In this document: positions 1 through 8,654 of the stretch, piece after piece
Layout: each line of letters opens with the position of its first letter
How positions within the stretch are numbered: position 1 is the first letter of the stretch
NCBI GenBank assembly: GCA_017856985.1
Contig: JAFMEA010000017.1
Coordinates: 1-44,579, forward strand
Origin: Planktomarina sp.
GTDB lineage: Bacteria; Pseudomonadota; Alphaproteobacteria; Rhodobacterales; Rhodobacteraceae
Length of the DNA stretch: 44,579 bases
Direction: 5' to 3'
Notes under the pieces: generated by a model
What the model was told of the DNA's origin: nothing
What the model saw: the letters and a program-made list of their open reading frames with translations, nothing else
The model's database searches: none
Position numbers and translations under genes: made by a program

Positions 1-64
1 ATCTCAGGTCTTTTTTTTTGCTATGTTTCGCGTTAACTAGCTTCAAGCTGAAAAGGGTGTCGCA

Positions 65-889
65 ATGATAGAAGGTAAAAAATACTATTTTCCGACGGGT
101 GGTTTGCCAAGTCAAAATGATATTATGACCCAGCGCGCCGTGTTTACCGAGGCATATGCTGTGATCCCCAAAGGCTGTATGCGTGACATAGTTACCAGTT
201 TTTTACCACATTGGTCCAACACTCGCGCTTGGGTTTTAGCACGGCCACTTAGTGGATTTTCTGAAACATTTTCGCAATACATCATGGAGGTACTACCAGG
301 AGGAGGGAGTACCGAACCAGACACTGATCTAAGTGCGCAATCTGTTTTATTTGTTACAGATGGGCAGGGTTTTCTGCAGATAAATGGTGAGAACCACGAA
401 CTTTGTGCTGGCAGTTACGCTTATATTCCCATTGGTGCTAGTTGGCAGCTAAAAGCGGGTAAATCAACATTAAGGTTTCATTGGGTTCGAAAAGCTTATG
501 CAGGGGTGAAGGGTATTGATGCACCTGAAGCCTTTGTCACCCACGAAGACAGAAATGCGATAAATTTTGTACCTGATACGGATGGTGCGTGGGGGACCAC
601 TAGATTTGTGGAGCTGGATGACCTTCGGCATGATATGCATGTAAATATCGTAACCTTTCAGCCTGGGGGCGTTATTCCGTTCGAAGAAACTCACGTCATG
701 GAACATGGTTTGTATGTTCTGCAGGGAAAAGCTGTCTATAAACTGAACCAGGACTGGGTGGAGGTTGAGGCGGGCGACTTCATGTGGCTGAGAGCCTTTT
801 GTCCCCAAGCTTGCTATGCGGGTGGATCCGAACCGTTTCGATATCTACTATACAAAGACGTGAATCGTCATATGCCATTGAAACTATAA
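65..889 (+). CDS. allE: (S)-ureidoglycine aminohydrolase
   Basis: This 274-residue bicupin protein is expected to hydrolyse (S)-ureidoglycine to ureidoglycolate and ammonia late in purine (allantoin) degradation, in the cytoplasm. Two cupin halves are visible, at about residues 75-140 and 195-262. In the C-terminal cupin the pattern E208-T-H210-x3-H214 followed by Q248 reproduces the Glu/His/His/Gln manganese site known from the plant enzyme, with identical spacing. The length is close to E. coli AllE (about 261 residues). The ATG at 65 follows an AAAAGGG tract. It converges on the allantoinase fusion gene, whose end lies 25 bases downstream, which supports a purine role. The enzyme that would make its substrate, allantoate amidohydrolase, is not in the window. 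Confidence 0.93.
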   Translation: MIEGKKYYFPTGGLPSQNDIMTQRAVFTEAYAVIPKGCMRDIVTSFLPHWSNTRAWVLARPLSGFSETFSQYIMEVLPGGGSTEPDTDLSAQSVLFVTDGQGFLQINGENHELCAGSYAYIPIGASWQLKAGKSTLRFHWVRKAYAGVKGIDAPEAFVTHEDRNAINFVPDTDGAWGTTRFVELDDLRHDMHVNIVTFQPGGVIPFEETHVMEHGLYVLQGKAVYKLNQDWVEVEAGDFMWLRAFCPQACYAGGSEPFRYLLYKDVNRHMPLKL

Positions 890-914
890 CTAGCAAATAA
901 ATTTCAATAAGTTT

Positions 915-2315
915 TTAGCGTGGTAATAGATCTCGAAGCCGCAACTCAGCTATTCGTTCAACTTGGTGGCATGCTTCGTTGAATTCGATTGCTTGATCAT
1001 TTGCAGTTCGAGCTTCAAACGCACTCAAAATATCCTCTTTTTTGTGATCGCGCACGGCAATAATGAATGGAAATCCATGTTTTTTGACATAGTTAGAATT
1101 CATCTTCACTAAATCTGTTCGTTCACTATCAGTAAGCGCGTCCAGACCAGCACCAGCCTGCTCAGCTGTGCTTGCAGCAGTTAGACGCCGTGCAGCGGCA
1201 AGTTTCCCCGCCAAGTCAGGATGAGCTATAAGCACCTCTAATCTCTCGGCATCCGTAGATGAGCGAAATACTCGACATAGCGCGTTGTGTAGTCCCGTAG
1301 CATTATCGTGCATTGGCCCTAATTCCAACTTATGAGCGCGTTCAGCTACCCAAGGTGAATGTTCAAAAATACCACCATACGTCTCCACAAATATTTCCTT
1401 GGTCATTTGGCTGGGACGAGTGAACCGTTTATGGGGGTGAGTGGCAGCCCAGTGGTCAGCAATTTCTTCTCTTGTTGCAAACCAAACGCCCTCATGGGTA
1501 TTTGCATAATCAATGAAACGTTGAAGTGCAGCGGCGCGGCCAGGACGACCAATTAGGCGACAATGCAGGCCTATTGACATCATTCTACCGCCTTCTGCGT
1601 ATAGTGTGTCAAAGCTATCCTTCAGGTAAGTGAAGAATTGATCTCCGGAATTGAAGCCTTGTGGTGTCGCAAACCGCATGTCGTTGGCATCTAGCGTATA
1701 GGGTATAATTAATTGGTCTATTTTCCCAAATTCCATCCAATACGGCAGATCATCCGCGTACGTATCGGCTAGGTACTTAAATTGGCCTGTTTCTGCGGCC
1801 AGCTTTAGTGTGTTTTCAGAACTACGCCCAGTGTACCAGCCTCGCGGTGGGCTTCCCACAACTTCTGTATGCAAGCGTATGGCTTCCGCCATATCCGCCG
1901 CCTCACTTTTAACTGATGTATCCTTGTATTCGATCCATTTTAGCCCATGACTGGCTATTTCCCAGCCTGCAGTTTTCATAGCGGCTACCTGTTCAGGAGC
2001 TCGAGCCAGTGCCGTTGCTACGCCATAGACTGTCACTGGCAAGTCTTTCATGATCCTGTGCAACCGCCAAAACCCAGCTCTTGCACCATATTCGTAGATG
2101 CTCTCCATATTAGAGTGACGTTGATTGGGCCAAGCCGTCGCGCCAACTATCTCCGATAAAAAGGCCTCGGACGTTTTATCACCGTGTAAAATATTGTTCT
2201 CGCCACCTTCCTCGTAATTTAGTACCAGTTGCAGAGCTATCCGCCCATTGTTAGGCCACTCAGCCAACGGTGGAGTGGCTCCGTAGCCAGACATGTCGCG
2301 TGGATAGCGGTTCAT
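915..2315 (-). CDS. puuE: Bifunctional allantoinase (PuuE type) / OHCU decarboxylase fusion
   Basis: This 466-residue protein joins two enzymes. Residues 1 to about 300 are a polysaccharide-deacetylase-like allantoinase of the PuuE family (allantoin to allantoate). Residues from about 305 to 466 are a 2-oxo-4-hydroxy-4-carboxy-5-ureidoimidazoline decarboxylase (UraD), which makes (S)-allantoin. The UraD half shows HPDLAGK, the STAEQAGAGL stretch and HGFPFIIAVR, all typical of that family. The two activities are consecutive steps, so the fusion could pass allantoin from one site to the other (inference). The ATG at 2315 follows an AGGAG ribosome-binding site. The gene is divergent from uraH across 75 bases, a likely shared regulatory region. 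Such fusions are often labelled simply allantoinase or urate catabolism protein. Confidence 0.93.
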   Translation of the reverse strand: MNRYPRDMSGYGATPPLAEWPNNGRIALQLVLNYEEGGENNILHGDKTSEAFLSEIVGATAWPNQRHSNMESIYEYGARAGFWRLHRIMKDLPVTVYGVATALARAPEQVAAMKTAGWEIASHGLKWIEYKDTSVKSEAADMAEAIRLHTEVVGSPPRGWYTGRSSENTLKLAAETGQFKYLADTYADDLPYWMEFGKIDQLIIPYTLDANDMRFATPQGFNSGDQFFTYLKDSFDTLYAEGGRMMSIGLHCRLIGRPGRAAALQRFIDYANTHEGVWFATREEIADHWAATHPHKRFTRPSQMTKEIFVETYGGIFEHSPWVAERAHKLELGPMHDNATGLHNALCRVFRSSTDAERLEVLIAHPDLAGKLAAARRLTAASTAEQAGAGLDALTDSERTDLVKMNSNYVKKHGFPFIIAVRDHKKEDILSAFEARTANDQAIEFNEACHQVERIAELRLRDLLPR

Positions 2316-2390
2316 AAGTTTTCTCCTATTTGGGCATTCTCTTTTCTTATTTTTTGCGCGAACATAAGGAAAGTAACAAAGGAATAAGTC

Positions 2391-2744
2391 ATGGCAGGAT
2401 TTTTAACCACTCATGTTTTGGACACGGCCCGGGGCTGTCCCGCACCTGGAATTAAAATTGAGCTCTTTTTGCATAAAAATGGTGGAGTTAACAAGATTAA
2501 TGAGGCAGTAACCAATGCTGATGGGCGTACTGACAGTCCAATACTACCACAGGGATCTTTTGAAACTGGAAAATATGAATTAATTTTTTATGCTGGCGAA
2601 TACTTGCGCGCGACTGACCAGGCAGGGGTGGAACCCATATTTTTGGATGAAATTCCTATTCGCTTTGCGATGGCGATAGATAATCACTATCATGTGCCAT
2701 TACTGCTGACCGCGCATGGCTATTCAACCTATCGGGGCAGCTAA
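2391..2744 (+). CDS. uraH: 5-hydroxyisourate hydrolase
   Basis: The product hydrolyses 5-hydroxyisourate to OHCU, the step between urate hydroxylase and the decarboxylase half of the neighbouring fusion protein. It is a 117-residue transthyretin-like protein. Family hallmarks are the N-terminal LTTHVLDTARG with H8, R46 in the GRTDSP stretch, H99 and H101 in HYHVPLLL, and the C-terminal YRGS tetrapeptide that separates HIU hydrolases from transthyretin. It starts the plus-strand pair uraH-puuD, with only 11 bases to the next gene, so the two are probably co-transcribed. The start follows AAAGGAATAAGTC. Confidence 0.96.
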   Translation: MAGFLTTHVLDTARGCPAPGIKIELFLHKNGGVNKINEAVTNADGRTDSPILPQGSFETGKYELIFYAGEYLRATDQAGVEPIFLDEIPIRFAMAIDNHYHVPLLLTAHGYSTYRGS

Positions 2745-2755
2745 AGGGTTAAAAA

Positions 2756-3979
2756 ATGTATGATTTTGCAATTTTATGGGAGTGGCTGAGCTTTGGAATT
2801 CGGTGGCTGCATGTTATCACTGCGATGGCATGGATAGGATCCTCTTTCTATTTTATTGCCCTAGATTTAGGATTGAACCGTAATATTGACGGACCTGCTG
2901 ATGGTGAAGAATGGCAGGTTCATGGTGGTGGTTTTTACCATGTCCAAAAATATTTAGTTGCACCCGCTGCGATGCCAGAACATCTGACTTGGTTTAAGTG
3001 GGAAAGCTATACAACGTGGCTATCGGGTGTGGCACTTCTTATGGTTATGTATTGGGCGGGATCTGAACTTTATTTAATTGATCCAGCCAAAATGGATTTA
3101 TCACCCATGCAGGCTATAGTGCTTTCTGGAGGATCTCTGGCCATAGGCTGGGTGGTCTATGACTACTTGTGTAAATCAAAACTCGGTGAGCGCCCAACTG
3201 TGCTAATGGTTTTGCTTTTTTTGGTATTAGTTATAATGTCTTGGGGGTATGATCAGGTTTTCACCGGTAGGGCCGCTCTGCTGCATTTGGGGGCATTCAC
3301 TGCAACTATTATGACAGCAAATGTTGCTATGGTAATCATGCCAAATCAGCGAATAGTTGTCGCTGACCTAAAGGCAGGCCGGCTGCCAGACCCAAAATAC
3401 GGCAAAATAGCAAAACTTCGATCCACGCACAATAATTACCTGACGCTCCCAGTTATATTTTTAATGCTTTCAAATCATTACCCACTAGCTTTTGGTACTC
3501 CATACGCATGGATAATAGCTTGTTTGGTGTTTTTGATGGGAGTTTCCATTCGCCATTATTTTAATTCGATGCATTCGCGCAACGGCAAACCAAATTGGAC
3601 ATGGGGGATAACATTAATCTTATTTGTCTTAATTGCCTGGCTGTCCTCTATTCGCCATTTTGATGGTGATATTGAGGCTGTAAAGATTATTCCTCTTACC
3701 AGCTACGAGGAGCGATTTGCACAGGCTGATGGTTTTGAAAATGCGCATGAAATAGTGCAGGGTCGCTGTGGTATGTGCCACGCACGTGAACCGGTTTGGG
3801 ATGGAATCAGATGGGCTCCAAAAGGAGTGTTGCTAGAAACTCGTGCTGACATTGCTAAAAATGCACATTTAATTTATTTACAGGCCGGTATTAGCCACGC
3901 CATGCCGCCGGGCAACATCACTAATATTTCACAAAAAGACCGTGCTATTTTAGTCAATTGGTATAGATCCGCAAACTAA
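2756..3979 (+). CDS. puuD: Membrane urate hydroxylase with C-terminal cytochrome c domain
   Basis: This 407-residue protein matches the PuuD family, which oxidises urate to 5-hydroxyisourate. In contrast to soluble uricase it is an integral membrane enzyme that is thought to hand electrons to its own cytochrome c instead of making hydrogen peroxide. The first roughly 300 residues carry about eight hydrophobic segments (for example near residues 14-34, 90-104, 120-138, 145-165, 170-195, 235-275). After about residue 310 a small cytochrome c domain follows, with the haem motif C338-G-M-C341-H342 and a later HAMPPGN that can supply the methionine ligand. It is the second gene of uraH-puuD. The 105 bases after it show no clear terminator. 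Confidence 0.93.
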   Translation: MYDFAILWEWLSFGIRWLHVITAMAWIGSSFYFIALDLGLNRNIDGPADGEEWQVHGGGFYHVQKYLVAPAAMPEHLTWFKWESYTTWLSGVALLMVMYWAGSELYLIDPAKMDLSPMQAIVLSGGSLAIGWVVYDYLCKSKLGERPTVLMVLLFLVLVIMSWGYDQVFTGRAALLHLGAFTATIMTANVAMVIMPNQRIVVADLKAGRLPDPKYGKIAKLRSTHNNYLTLPVIFLMLSNHYPLAFGTPYAWIIACLVFLMGVSIRHYFNSMHSRNGKPNWTWGITLILFVLIAWLSSIRHFDGDIEAVKIIPLTSYEERFAQADGFENAHEIVQGRCGMCHAREPVWDGIRWAPKGVLLETRADIAKNAHLIYLQAGISHAMPPGNITNISQKDRAILVNWYRSAN

Positions 3980-4084
3980 GTGATTAAAAAATCTTTTATG
4001 TTTGAAATTTTAATACCTCAAACTAAAATACTGCAACTAGGTTCAAGAATTCTATTCTAACCCTTTTAATTTGGAGTTTTCTCT

Positions 4085-5956
4085 GTGGATACAGAAGATA
4101 AAACTATTTGTCTCACAACTGCCCAGGCGATCATCCGCTTTCTGGCCTGTCAGTATATCAAGATTGATGGAGTGGAAACTCGTGTTTGCGGCGGTGGTTT
4201 TGGCATATTTGGTCATGGTAACGTGCCCTGTTTAGGTGAAGCACTTTACGATCATAAGGATGTCTTGCCACTTTATCGTGGTCAAAATGAGCAAGGGATG
4301 GGGTTTGCTGCCGCTGCTTATGCTAAATATCATCTGCGGCAGCGTTTTATGTTCTGCACTGCTTCTGCTGGCCCTGGTACCGCAAACTTATTAACAGCGG
4401 CGGCTCTCTGTCACGCCAACCGTTTGCCGATGCTAATGCTTTGTGGAGATACATTTTTAACTCGCCTTCCAGACCCAGTGCTGCAACAATTAGAGCATTT
4501 TGGAAATCCAGCGTTAGGATTAAACGATGCGTTTCAACCGGTCAGTAGGTATTGGGATAGGATTACGCATCCTGCTCAGGTTCTTCAATCTTTACCTGCT
4601 GCCCTAGCTACATTGCTAGACCCTGCGGATTGTGGCCCAGCGTTTATCGCACTGCCGCAAGATGTACAGGGTTGGACTTATGATTATCCACTGTCTTTTT
4701 TTGATAGAAAGGTACACCGGATTCGCCGCCAAACACCCGATGTTCGCGAGCTTCAAGATGCCTTGAAAGTACTAAAAGACGCCAAGCGCCCAGCTATTAT
4801 TGCTGGTGGAGGGGTGCAGTATTCTAGGGCTGTTAAAGAGTTAATCAGTTTTGCGGAAGCTACAAATATCCCGGTGATACAAACGATCGCTGGACGTGCA
4901 AATTTGTTAGAAGATCATAAACTCAATTTGGGGCCAGTTGGGGTTACGGGATCAGAGAGTGGCAACTGGCTAGCCAAACGGGCTGATGTCATATTGTCTG
5001 TGGGCAGCCGCCTACAAGATTTTACTACAGGTTCTTGGACAGCTTTTGCACCTGATGCTAAATTTATTTCGCTGAATACCGCAAGGCATGACGCTACTAA
5101 ACACATGGCTTTGAGCTTAGTTGGGGACGCCAAACTTGGACTGAAAGCACTTGAAAATGATATTGGCCAGTATCAGGCGCCACCAGATTGGACCAGAGAC
5201 GCACAGGCTCAACGGCAAAAATGGGATTCCTATGTATTAGAAAATACCAAAGTTGGAAATCGGCCTAATTCATATGCGCAAGCTATTGGCGTAATAAACG
5301 CGATTTGCCACCCACGTGATCGGATAGTTGCGGCGGCAGGTGGATTACCTGCAGAAGTTACCGCAAACTGGCGGACATTGGACATTGGTACGGTTGATGT
5401 TGAGTTTGGTTTCAGTTGTATGGGGTATGAAATTGCTGGTGGATGGGGTGCACGCATTGCCCAAAGTGAGGTGGAACCTGAGCAAGATACGATAGTTTTT
5501 ACTGGTGATGGAAGCTACATGTTAATGAATTCGGACATCTACTCTTCGGTACTTACTGGTAAGAAATTGATTGTGCTAGTGCTTGATAACGGAGGCTTTG
5601 CTGTGATCAATAAATTACAAAATAACACCGGAAATGAAAGCTTTAATAATCTCATTGCTGATTGTCCAACAGTTGCTGAGCCTTTCTCGGTTGATTTTGT
5701 TGCTCACGCGGCTGCCATGGGGGCAAATGCTGAGAAAGTTTCAAACTTTGTGGAGCTGGAAGAAGCATTTAAGCGCGCCAAAGCTGCCTCTAAAACATCA
5801 GTTATTGTGATGGATGTGGATCCCTATGATGGCTGGACAACTGAAGGCCACACCTGGTGGGAAGTGGGCACCCCTCATGTAAGTGACCATGCGCGGGTTC
5901 GTGAGGCACACCAAGATTGGGAAAGTAGTCGTTCGAAACAACGGCGTGGGGTATAG
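4085..5956 (+). CDS. iolD: 3D-(3,5/4)-trihydroxycyclohexane-1,2-dione acylhydrolase
   Basis: IolD opens the ring of trihydroxycyclohexanedione to give 5-deoxy-glucuronate in myo-inositol catabolism. The protein has 623 residues and is a thiamine-diphosphate enzyme. An N-terminal ThDP-type domain has LYRGQNEQGMGF with the probable catalytic E69. A central domain lies at about 215-350. A C-terminal domain has the cofactor motif starting G474-D475-G476 and ending near VLDNGGF. The start is GTG at 4085, with a GGAG ribosome-binding site eight bases upstream (4073-4076). It heads the operon iolD-iolC-iolB-aldolase, whose members touch or overlap. iolE and iolG, which would make its substrate, are not in the window. 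Confidence 0.96.
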   Translation: MDTEDKTICLTTAQAIIRFLACQYIKIDGVETRVCGGGFGIFGHGNVPCLGEALYDHKDVLPLYRGQNEQGMGFAAAAYAKYHLRQRFMFCTASAGPGTANLLTAAALCHANRLPMLMLCGDTFLTRLPDPVLQQLEHFGNPALGLNDAFQPVSRYWDRITHPAQVLQSLPAALATLLDPADCGPAFIALPQDVQGWTYDYPLSFFDRKVHRIRRQTPDVRELQDALKVLKDAKRPAIIAGGGVQYSRAVKELISFAEATNIPVIQTIAGRANLLEDHKLNLGPVGVTGSESGNWLAKRADVILSVGSRLQDFTTGSWTAFAPDAKFISLNTARHDATKHMALSLVGDAKLGLKALENDIGQYQAPPDWTRDAQAQRQKWDSYVLENTKVGNRPNSYAQAIGVINAICHPRDRIVAAAGGLPAEVTANWRTLDIGTVDVEFGFSCMGYEIAGGWGARIAQSEVEPEQDTIVFTGDGSYMLMNSDIYSSVLTGKKLIVLVLDNGGFAVINKLQNNTGNESFNNLIADCPTVAEPFSVDFVAHAAAMGANAEKVSNFVELEEAFKRAKAASKTSVIVMDVDPYDGWTTEGHTWWEVGTPHVSDHARVREAHQDWESSRSKQRRGV

Positions 5957-5959
5957 GTG

Positions 5960-6949
5960 ATGCAGGGAGTTGTGGCGGGAATTTCGCAAAATAATTTTGT
6001 GGTCCTTGGCCGAGCTGGGATGGATTTTTTTCCAGACCCTCCAGGTACCAAGACAGAAGAATCTGAAACATTCAGGGCAGGGCTTGGTGGATCTTCAGCC
6101 AACATCGCTGCTGGCGTGGTTAAGTTGGGTGGGAAGGCAGCCCTTGTTACTTCCGTAAGTGACGACAGCGTTGGACGATACTGTTTAAAGCAGCTCCAAA
6201 ACTATGGTGTTAATTGCACGCACGTTAAGTCGGTGGGTGGTGAGTTCCGTAATTCCTTGGCCGTGTATGAAAGCCGTGTTAGTGACCACCAAAGTGTAAT
6301 TTACCGGAATGGTGCGGCCGACTTTCAATTTACAATATCGGATGCGGAAGAGGTTGTTTATAAAGATTTTGGTGCATTAGTAACTGCCGGCACTGTTTTT
6401 GCGGCTGAACCCAGCCGTTCGGCAGCCTTTCACGCGTTTGACTTAGCTAAGGCTGCAGGCCTACCAATCATTTTTGACATTGATTACCGCCCTTACAGCT
6501 GGCCTTCAGCGGAGGTTGCTTCTGAGGTGCTGTCACGTGCGGGAGCTATGTCTGATGTGATTGTTGGAAATGATGAAGAGTTTGGTTTCATGGCTGGTGA
6601 CATTAAAGAAGGTCTAGCCAAGGCCCGTGGGCTATCCAAAACTAGTGCCAAGATTGTGATCTACAAAATGGGTGAAAAAGGCGCGATCACGTTTGCTGAT
6701 GACCTTGAGTTGCATACTGGTATTTATTCGGTCATCCCATTGAAGCCCACAGGCGCTGGTGACAGTTTTATGGCGGGATTCTTGGTAAGCATGGCTCAAG
6801 GCCTATCACTAGAGCAATCCATACTACGTGGATCTGCGTGTGCAGCTATCGTGGTAGGTAAGCCTGGATGTGCGCCTGCGATGCCCTACCCAGGAGATTT
6901 AGAAACGTTTTTGGCCCAACACCCAGGTCCATCGGATATAAAAGGATAG
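5960..6949 (+). CDS. iolC: 5-dehydro-2-deoxygluconokinase (PfkB family)
   Basis: The product phosphorylates 5-dehydro-2-deoxy-D-gluconate in inositol degradation. It is a ribokinase/PfkB fold with GLGGSSANIA near residues 41-50 (PfkB signature 1) and TGAGDSF at 264-270 (signature 2, with D268 as probable catalytic base). It ends after about 329 residues, so it lacks the C-terminal DUF2090 aldolase-like domain fused to IolC in many proteobacteria. This fits the separate aldolase gene two positions downstream. A GTG at 5957 directly abuts the iolD stop; I prefer the ATG at 5960, which has a GGGG tract eight bases upstream. Three bases separate it from iolB. Confidence 0.95.
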   Translation: MQGVVAGISQNNFVVLGRAGMDFFPDPPGTKTEESETFRAGLGGSSANIAAGVVKLGGKAALVTSVSDDSVGRYCLKQLQNYGVNCTHVKSVGGEFRNSLAVYESRVSDHQSVIYRNGAADFQFTISDAEEVVYKDFGALVTAGTVFAAEPSRSAAFHAFDLAKAAGLPIIFDIDYRPYSWPSAEVASEVLSRAGAMSDVIVGNDEEFGFMAGDIKEGLAKARGLSKTSAKIVIYKMGEKGAITFADDLELHTGIYSVIPLKPTGAGDSFMAGFLVSMAQGLSLEQSILRGSACAAIVVGKPGCAPAMPYPGDLETFLAQHPGPSDIKG

Positions 6950-6952
6950 TCC

Positions 6953-7795
6953 ATGCATATCGCTCCATTTAACAATCACAATTGTGCCATCGTCGATGTT
7001 GAGGACAGCACGGTTCCATTGAATTATTTCAACATTGTCAAGCTTACAAAAGGGCAAGCCTTTGAATACAAGGTTCCGGGCTATGAGACCTGCATTGTCC
7101 CGGCCACCGGCACTGTGGACGTAGATGTTGAGGGCTTCAAGGCGACATCTTTGGGCGGACGTTCTGAAGATGTTTGGGACGGTGAACCTGAGGGTGTTTA
7201 TGTGCCTTCTGGCGCTACCGCTGAAATGATCTGTCTAGCGGAAACGGCAGAAGTCTTCGTAGCTGGCGCCAAATTTGATCAGGTCTTAGACCCTTTTTCC
7301 GTACGTTCTGACGAGATTGACTTGGTACAATATGGCTCAGACGACACTAAAACGCATCGTAAAATCAAACATATATTGGGCCAAAAACAGCATGGAAAAG
7401 TTGGCCGCTTGCTGGTTAGCGAACTGTTCACGGTAGGGGCCGGAGGTTGGTCTGGGTTTCCGAGTCATAAACATGATACTGATCGTCTCCCGATAGAAAC
7501 CCGCCATGATGAGACCTATAATTTCCGCTTCAAACCTAATTGGGGTTCTGGTGTTCAAATGTTGCAGCGGGAGGACAACAAACCTGGTGAGGCTTATCAC
7601 ATAACGGATGGTTCAACTATCTGTCTCGATAATGGATATCATCCATGTTGTGTGTTGCCTGGCTACGAGATGTATTATTTCACAATCCTTGGTGGACTGA
7701 GCCAGCGCTCACTAGTGCAGTATTTCCAACCGACCCATGCATATCAGGTGGAGACTATTCCTGGCATTAAAGACATGATTGCTAAATTTAAATGA
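6953..7795 (+). CDS. iolB: 5-deoxy-glucuronate isomerase
   Basis: IolB isomerises 5-deoxy-glucuronate to 5-dehydro-2-deoxy-gluconate, the substrate of the kinase encoded just upstream. The 280-residue protein has the expected length and bicupin character of the IolB/KduI family. The C-terminal half is the most recognisable, with FPSHKHDTD, the ETYNFRF segment and a histidine-rich tail ending in QYFQPTHAYQ. Its stop overlaps the next start by four bases (ATGA), so translation of iolB and the aldolase is probably coupled. The gene order places isomerase, kinase and aldolase in one transcript. Confidence 0.95.
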   Translation: MHIAPFNNHNCAIVDVEDSTVPLNYFNIVKLTKGQAFEYKVPGYETCIVPATGTVDVDVEGFKATSLGGRSEDVWDGEPEGVYVPSGATAEMICLAETAEVFVAGAKFDQVLDPFSVRSDEIDLVQYGSDDTKTHRKIKHILGQKQHGKVGRLLVSELFTVGAGGWSGFPSHKHDTDRLPIETRHDETYNFRFKPNWGSGVQMLQREDNKPGEAYHITDGSTICLDNGYHPCCVLPGYEMYYFTILGGLSQRSLVQYFQPTHAYQVETIPGIKDMIAKFK

Positions 7796-8631
7796 CACTT
7801 GTGAACTTAGCCCAGGTCCTGCAACCCGCATTGGAACAGGGCTACGCTGTGGGTGGTTTGGTTACACTTGGCTGGGAGGATATGAAGGCCTATGTCGCCG
7901 CGGCAGAAGCTGAAAATTGTCCAGTAATTTTGCAAGCTGGTCCATCTTGTCGAGCGCATACGCCGTTGCCAGTACTTGGAAAAATGTTTCAAACTTTAGC
8001 CGAAGCAGCCTCAGTCCCAGTGGTTGCGCATTTAGATCACGGTTATACCTTTGAGGATTGTAAGACTGCCTTAGAAAGTGGCTTCACCTCCCTAATGTTT
8101 GATGGTTCGCGCAAGCCTTTGCAGCAGAACATAGATGAAACTGCTAAAGTTGTAGAAATGGCGCATGCAGCAGGTATTTCATGTGAAGGTGAGATTGGGT
8201 TTGTGGGATATTCTGGTGGTGAGAGCTCTAATGGGACTGACCCAGCCGAAGCCGCAAAGTTTTCTCGCGATAGCGGTGTTGATGCCTTAGCTATCAGTGT
8301 GGGCAATGTTCACCTCCAACAGAAAAAAGATGGTGGGCTAGATTTGGACCGAATAGCAGAGATTGAGGGAATGACGTCAGTGCCGTTGGTCATTCACGGT
8401 GGCTCTGGTGTGCCTAATGAGCAGAGAACGCTGTTGGCTTCACAGACCTCTATTTGCAAGTTTAACATTGGAACGGAGTTGCGTGTTGCTTTTGGTACTG
8501 CACTACGCCAGGCAGTTGCTTCAGACCCAGCTCGTTTTGATAGGTTGCAGATTTTAGTAGATACGATTGACCCAGTGCAATTAGCGGCACAGCGCGTACT
8601 GAGTGCCTTTGGTGCTCCACCTCAAAGATGA
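7792..8631 (+). CDS. iolJ: Class II aldolase, probably 6-phospho-5-dehydro-2-deoxygluconate aldolase (IolJ type)
   Basis: This is a 279-residue zinc-dependent ketose-bisphosphate aldolase of the class II FBA family. Visible sites are AH80-L-D82-H83-G (metal/catalytic), E132-x-E134 in CEGEIGF, H174 in GNVHLQQ and H202 in IHGGSG. The sequence alone would also fit fructose- or tagatose-bisphosphate aldolase. The position as last gene of the inositol operon, translationally coupled to iolB, argues for splitting 6-phospho-5-dehydro-2-deoxygluconate into dihydroxyacetone phosphate and malonate semialdehyde. The usual GxVHG-type segment reads GNVHLQQ here, a small departure from canonical FBA. It converges on topA with 23 bases between the stops. 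Confidence 0.85.
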   Translation: MTLVNLAQVLQPALEQGYAVGGLVTLGWEDMKAYVAAAEAENCPVILQAGPSCRAHTPLPVLGKMFQTLAEAASVPVVAHLDHGYTFEDCKTALESGFTSLMFDGSRKPLQQNIDETAKVVEMAHAAGISCEGEIGFVGYSGGESSNGTDPAEAAKFSRDSGVDALAISVGNVHLQQKKDGGLDLDRIAEIEGMTSVPLVIHGGSGVPNEQRTLLASQTSICKFNIGTELRVAFGTALRQAVASDPARFDRLQILVDTIDPVQLAAQRVLSAFGAPPQR

Positions 8632-8654
8632 CTAGCTACAAGGGCACCCTATTG

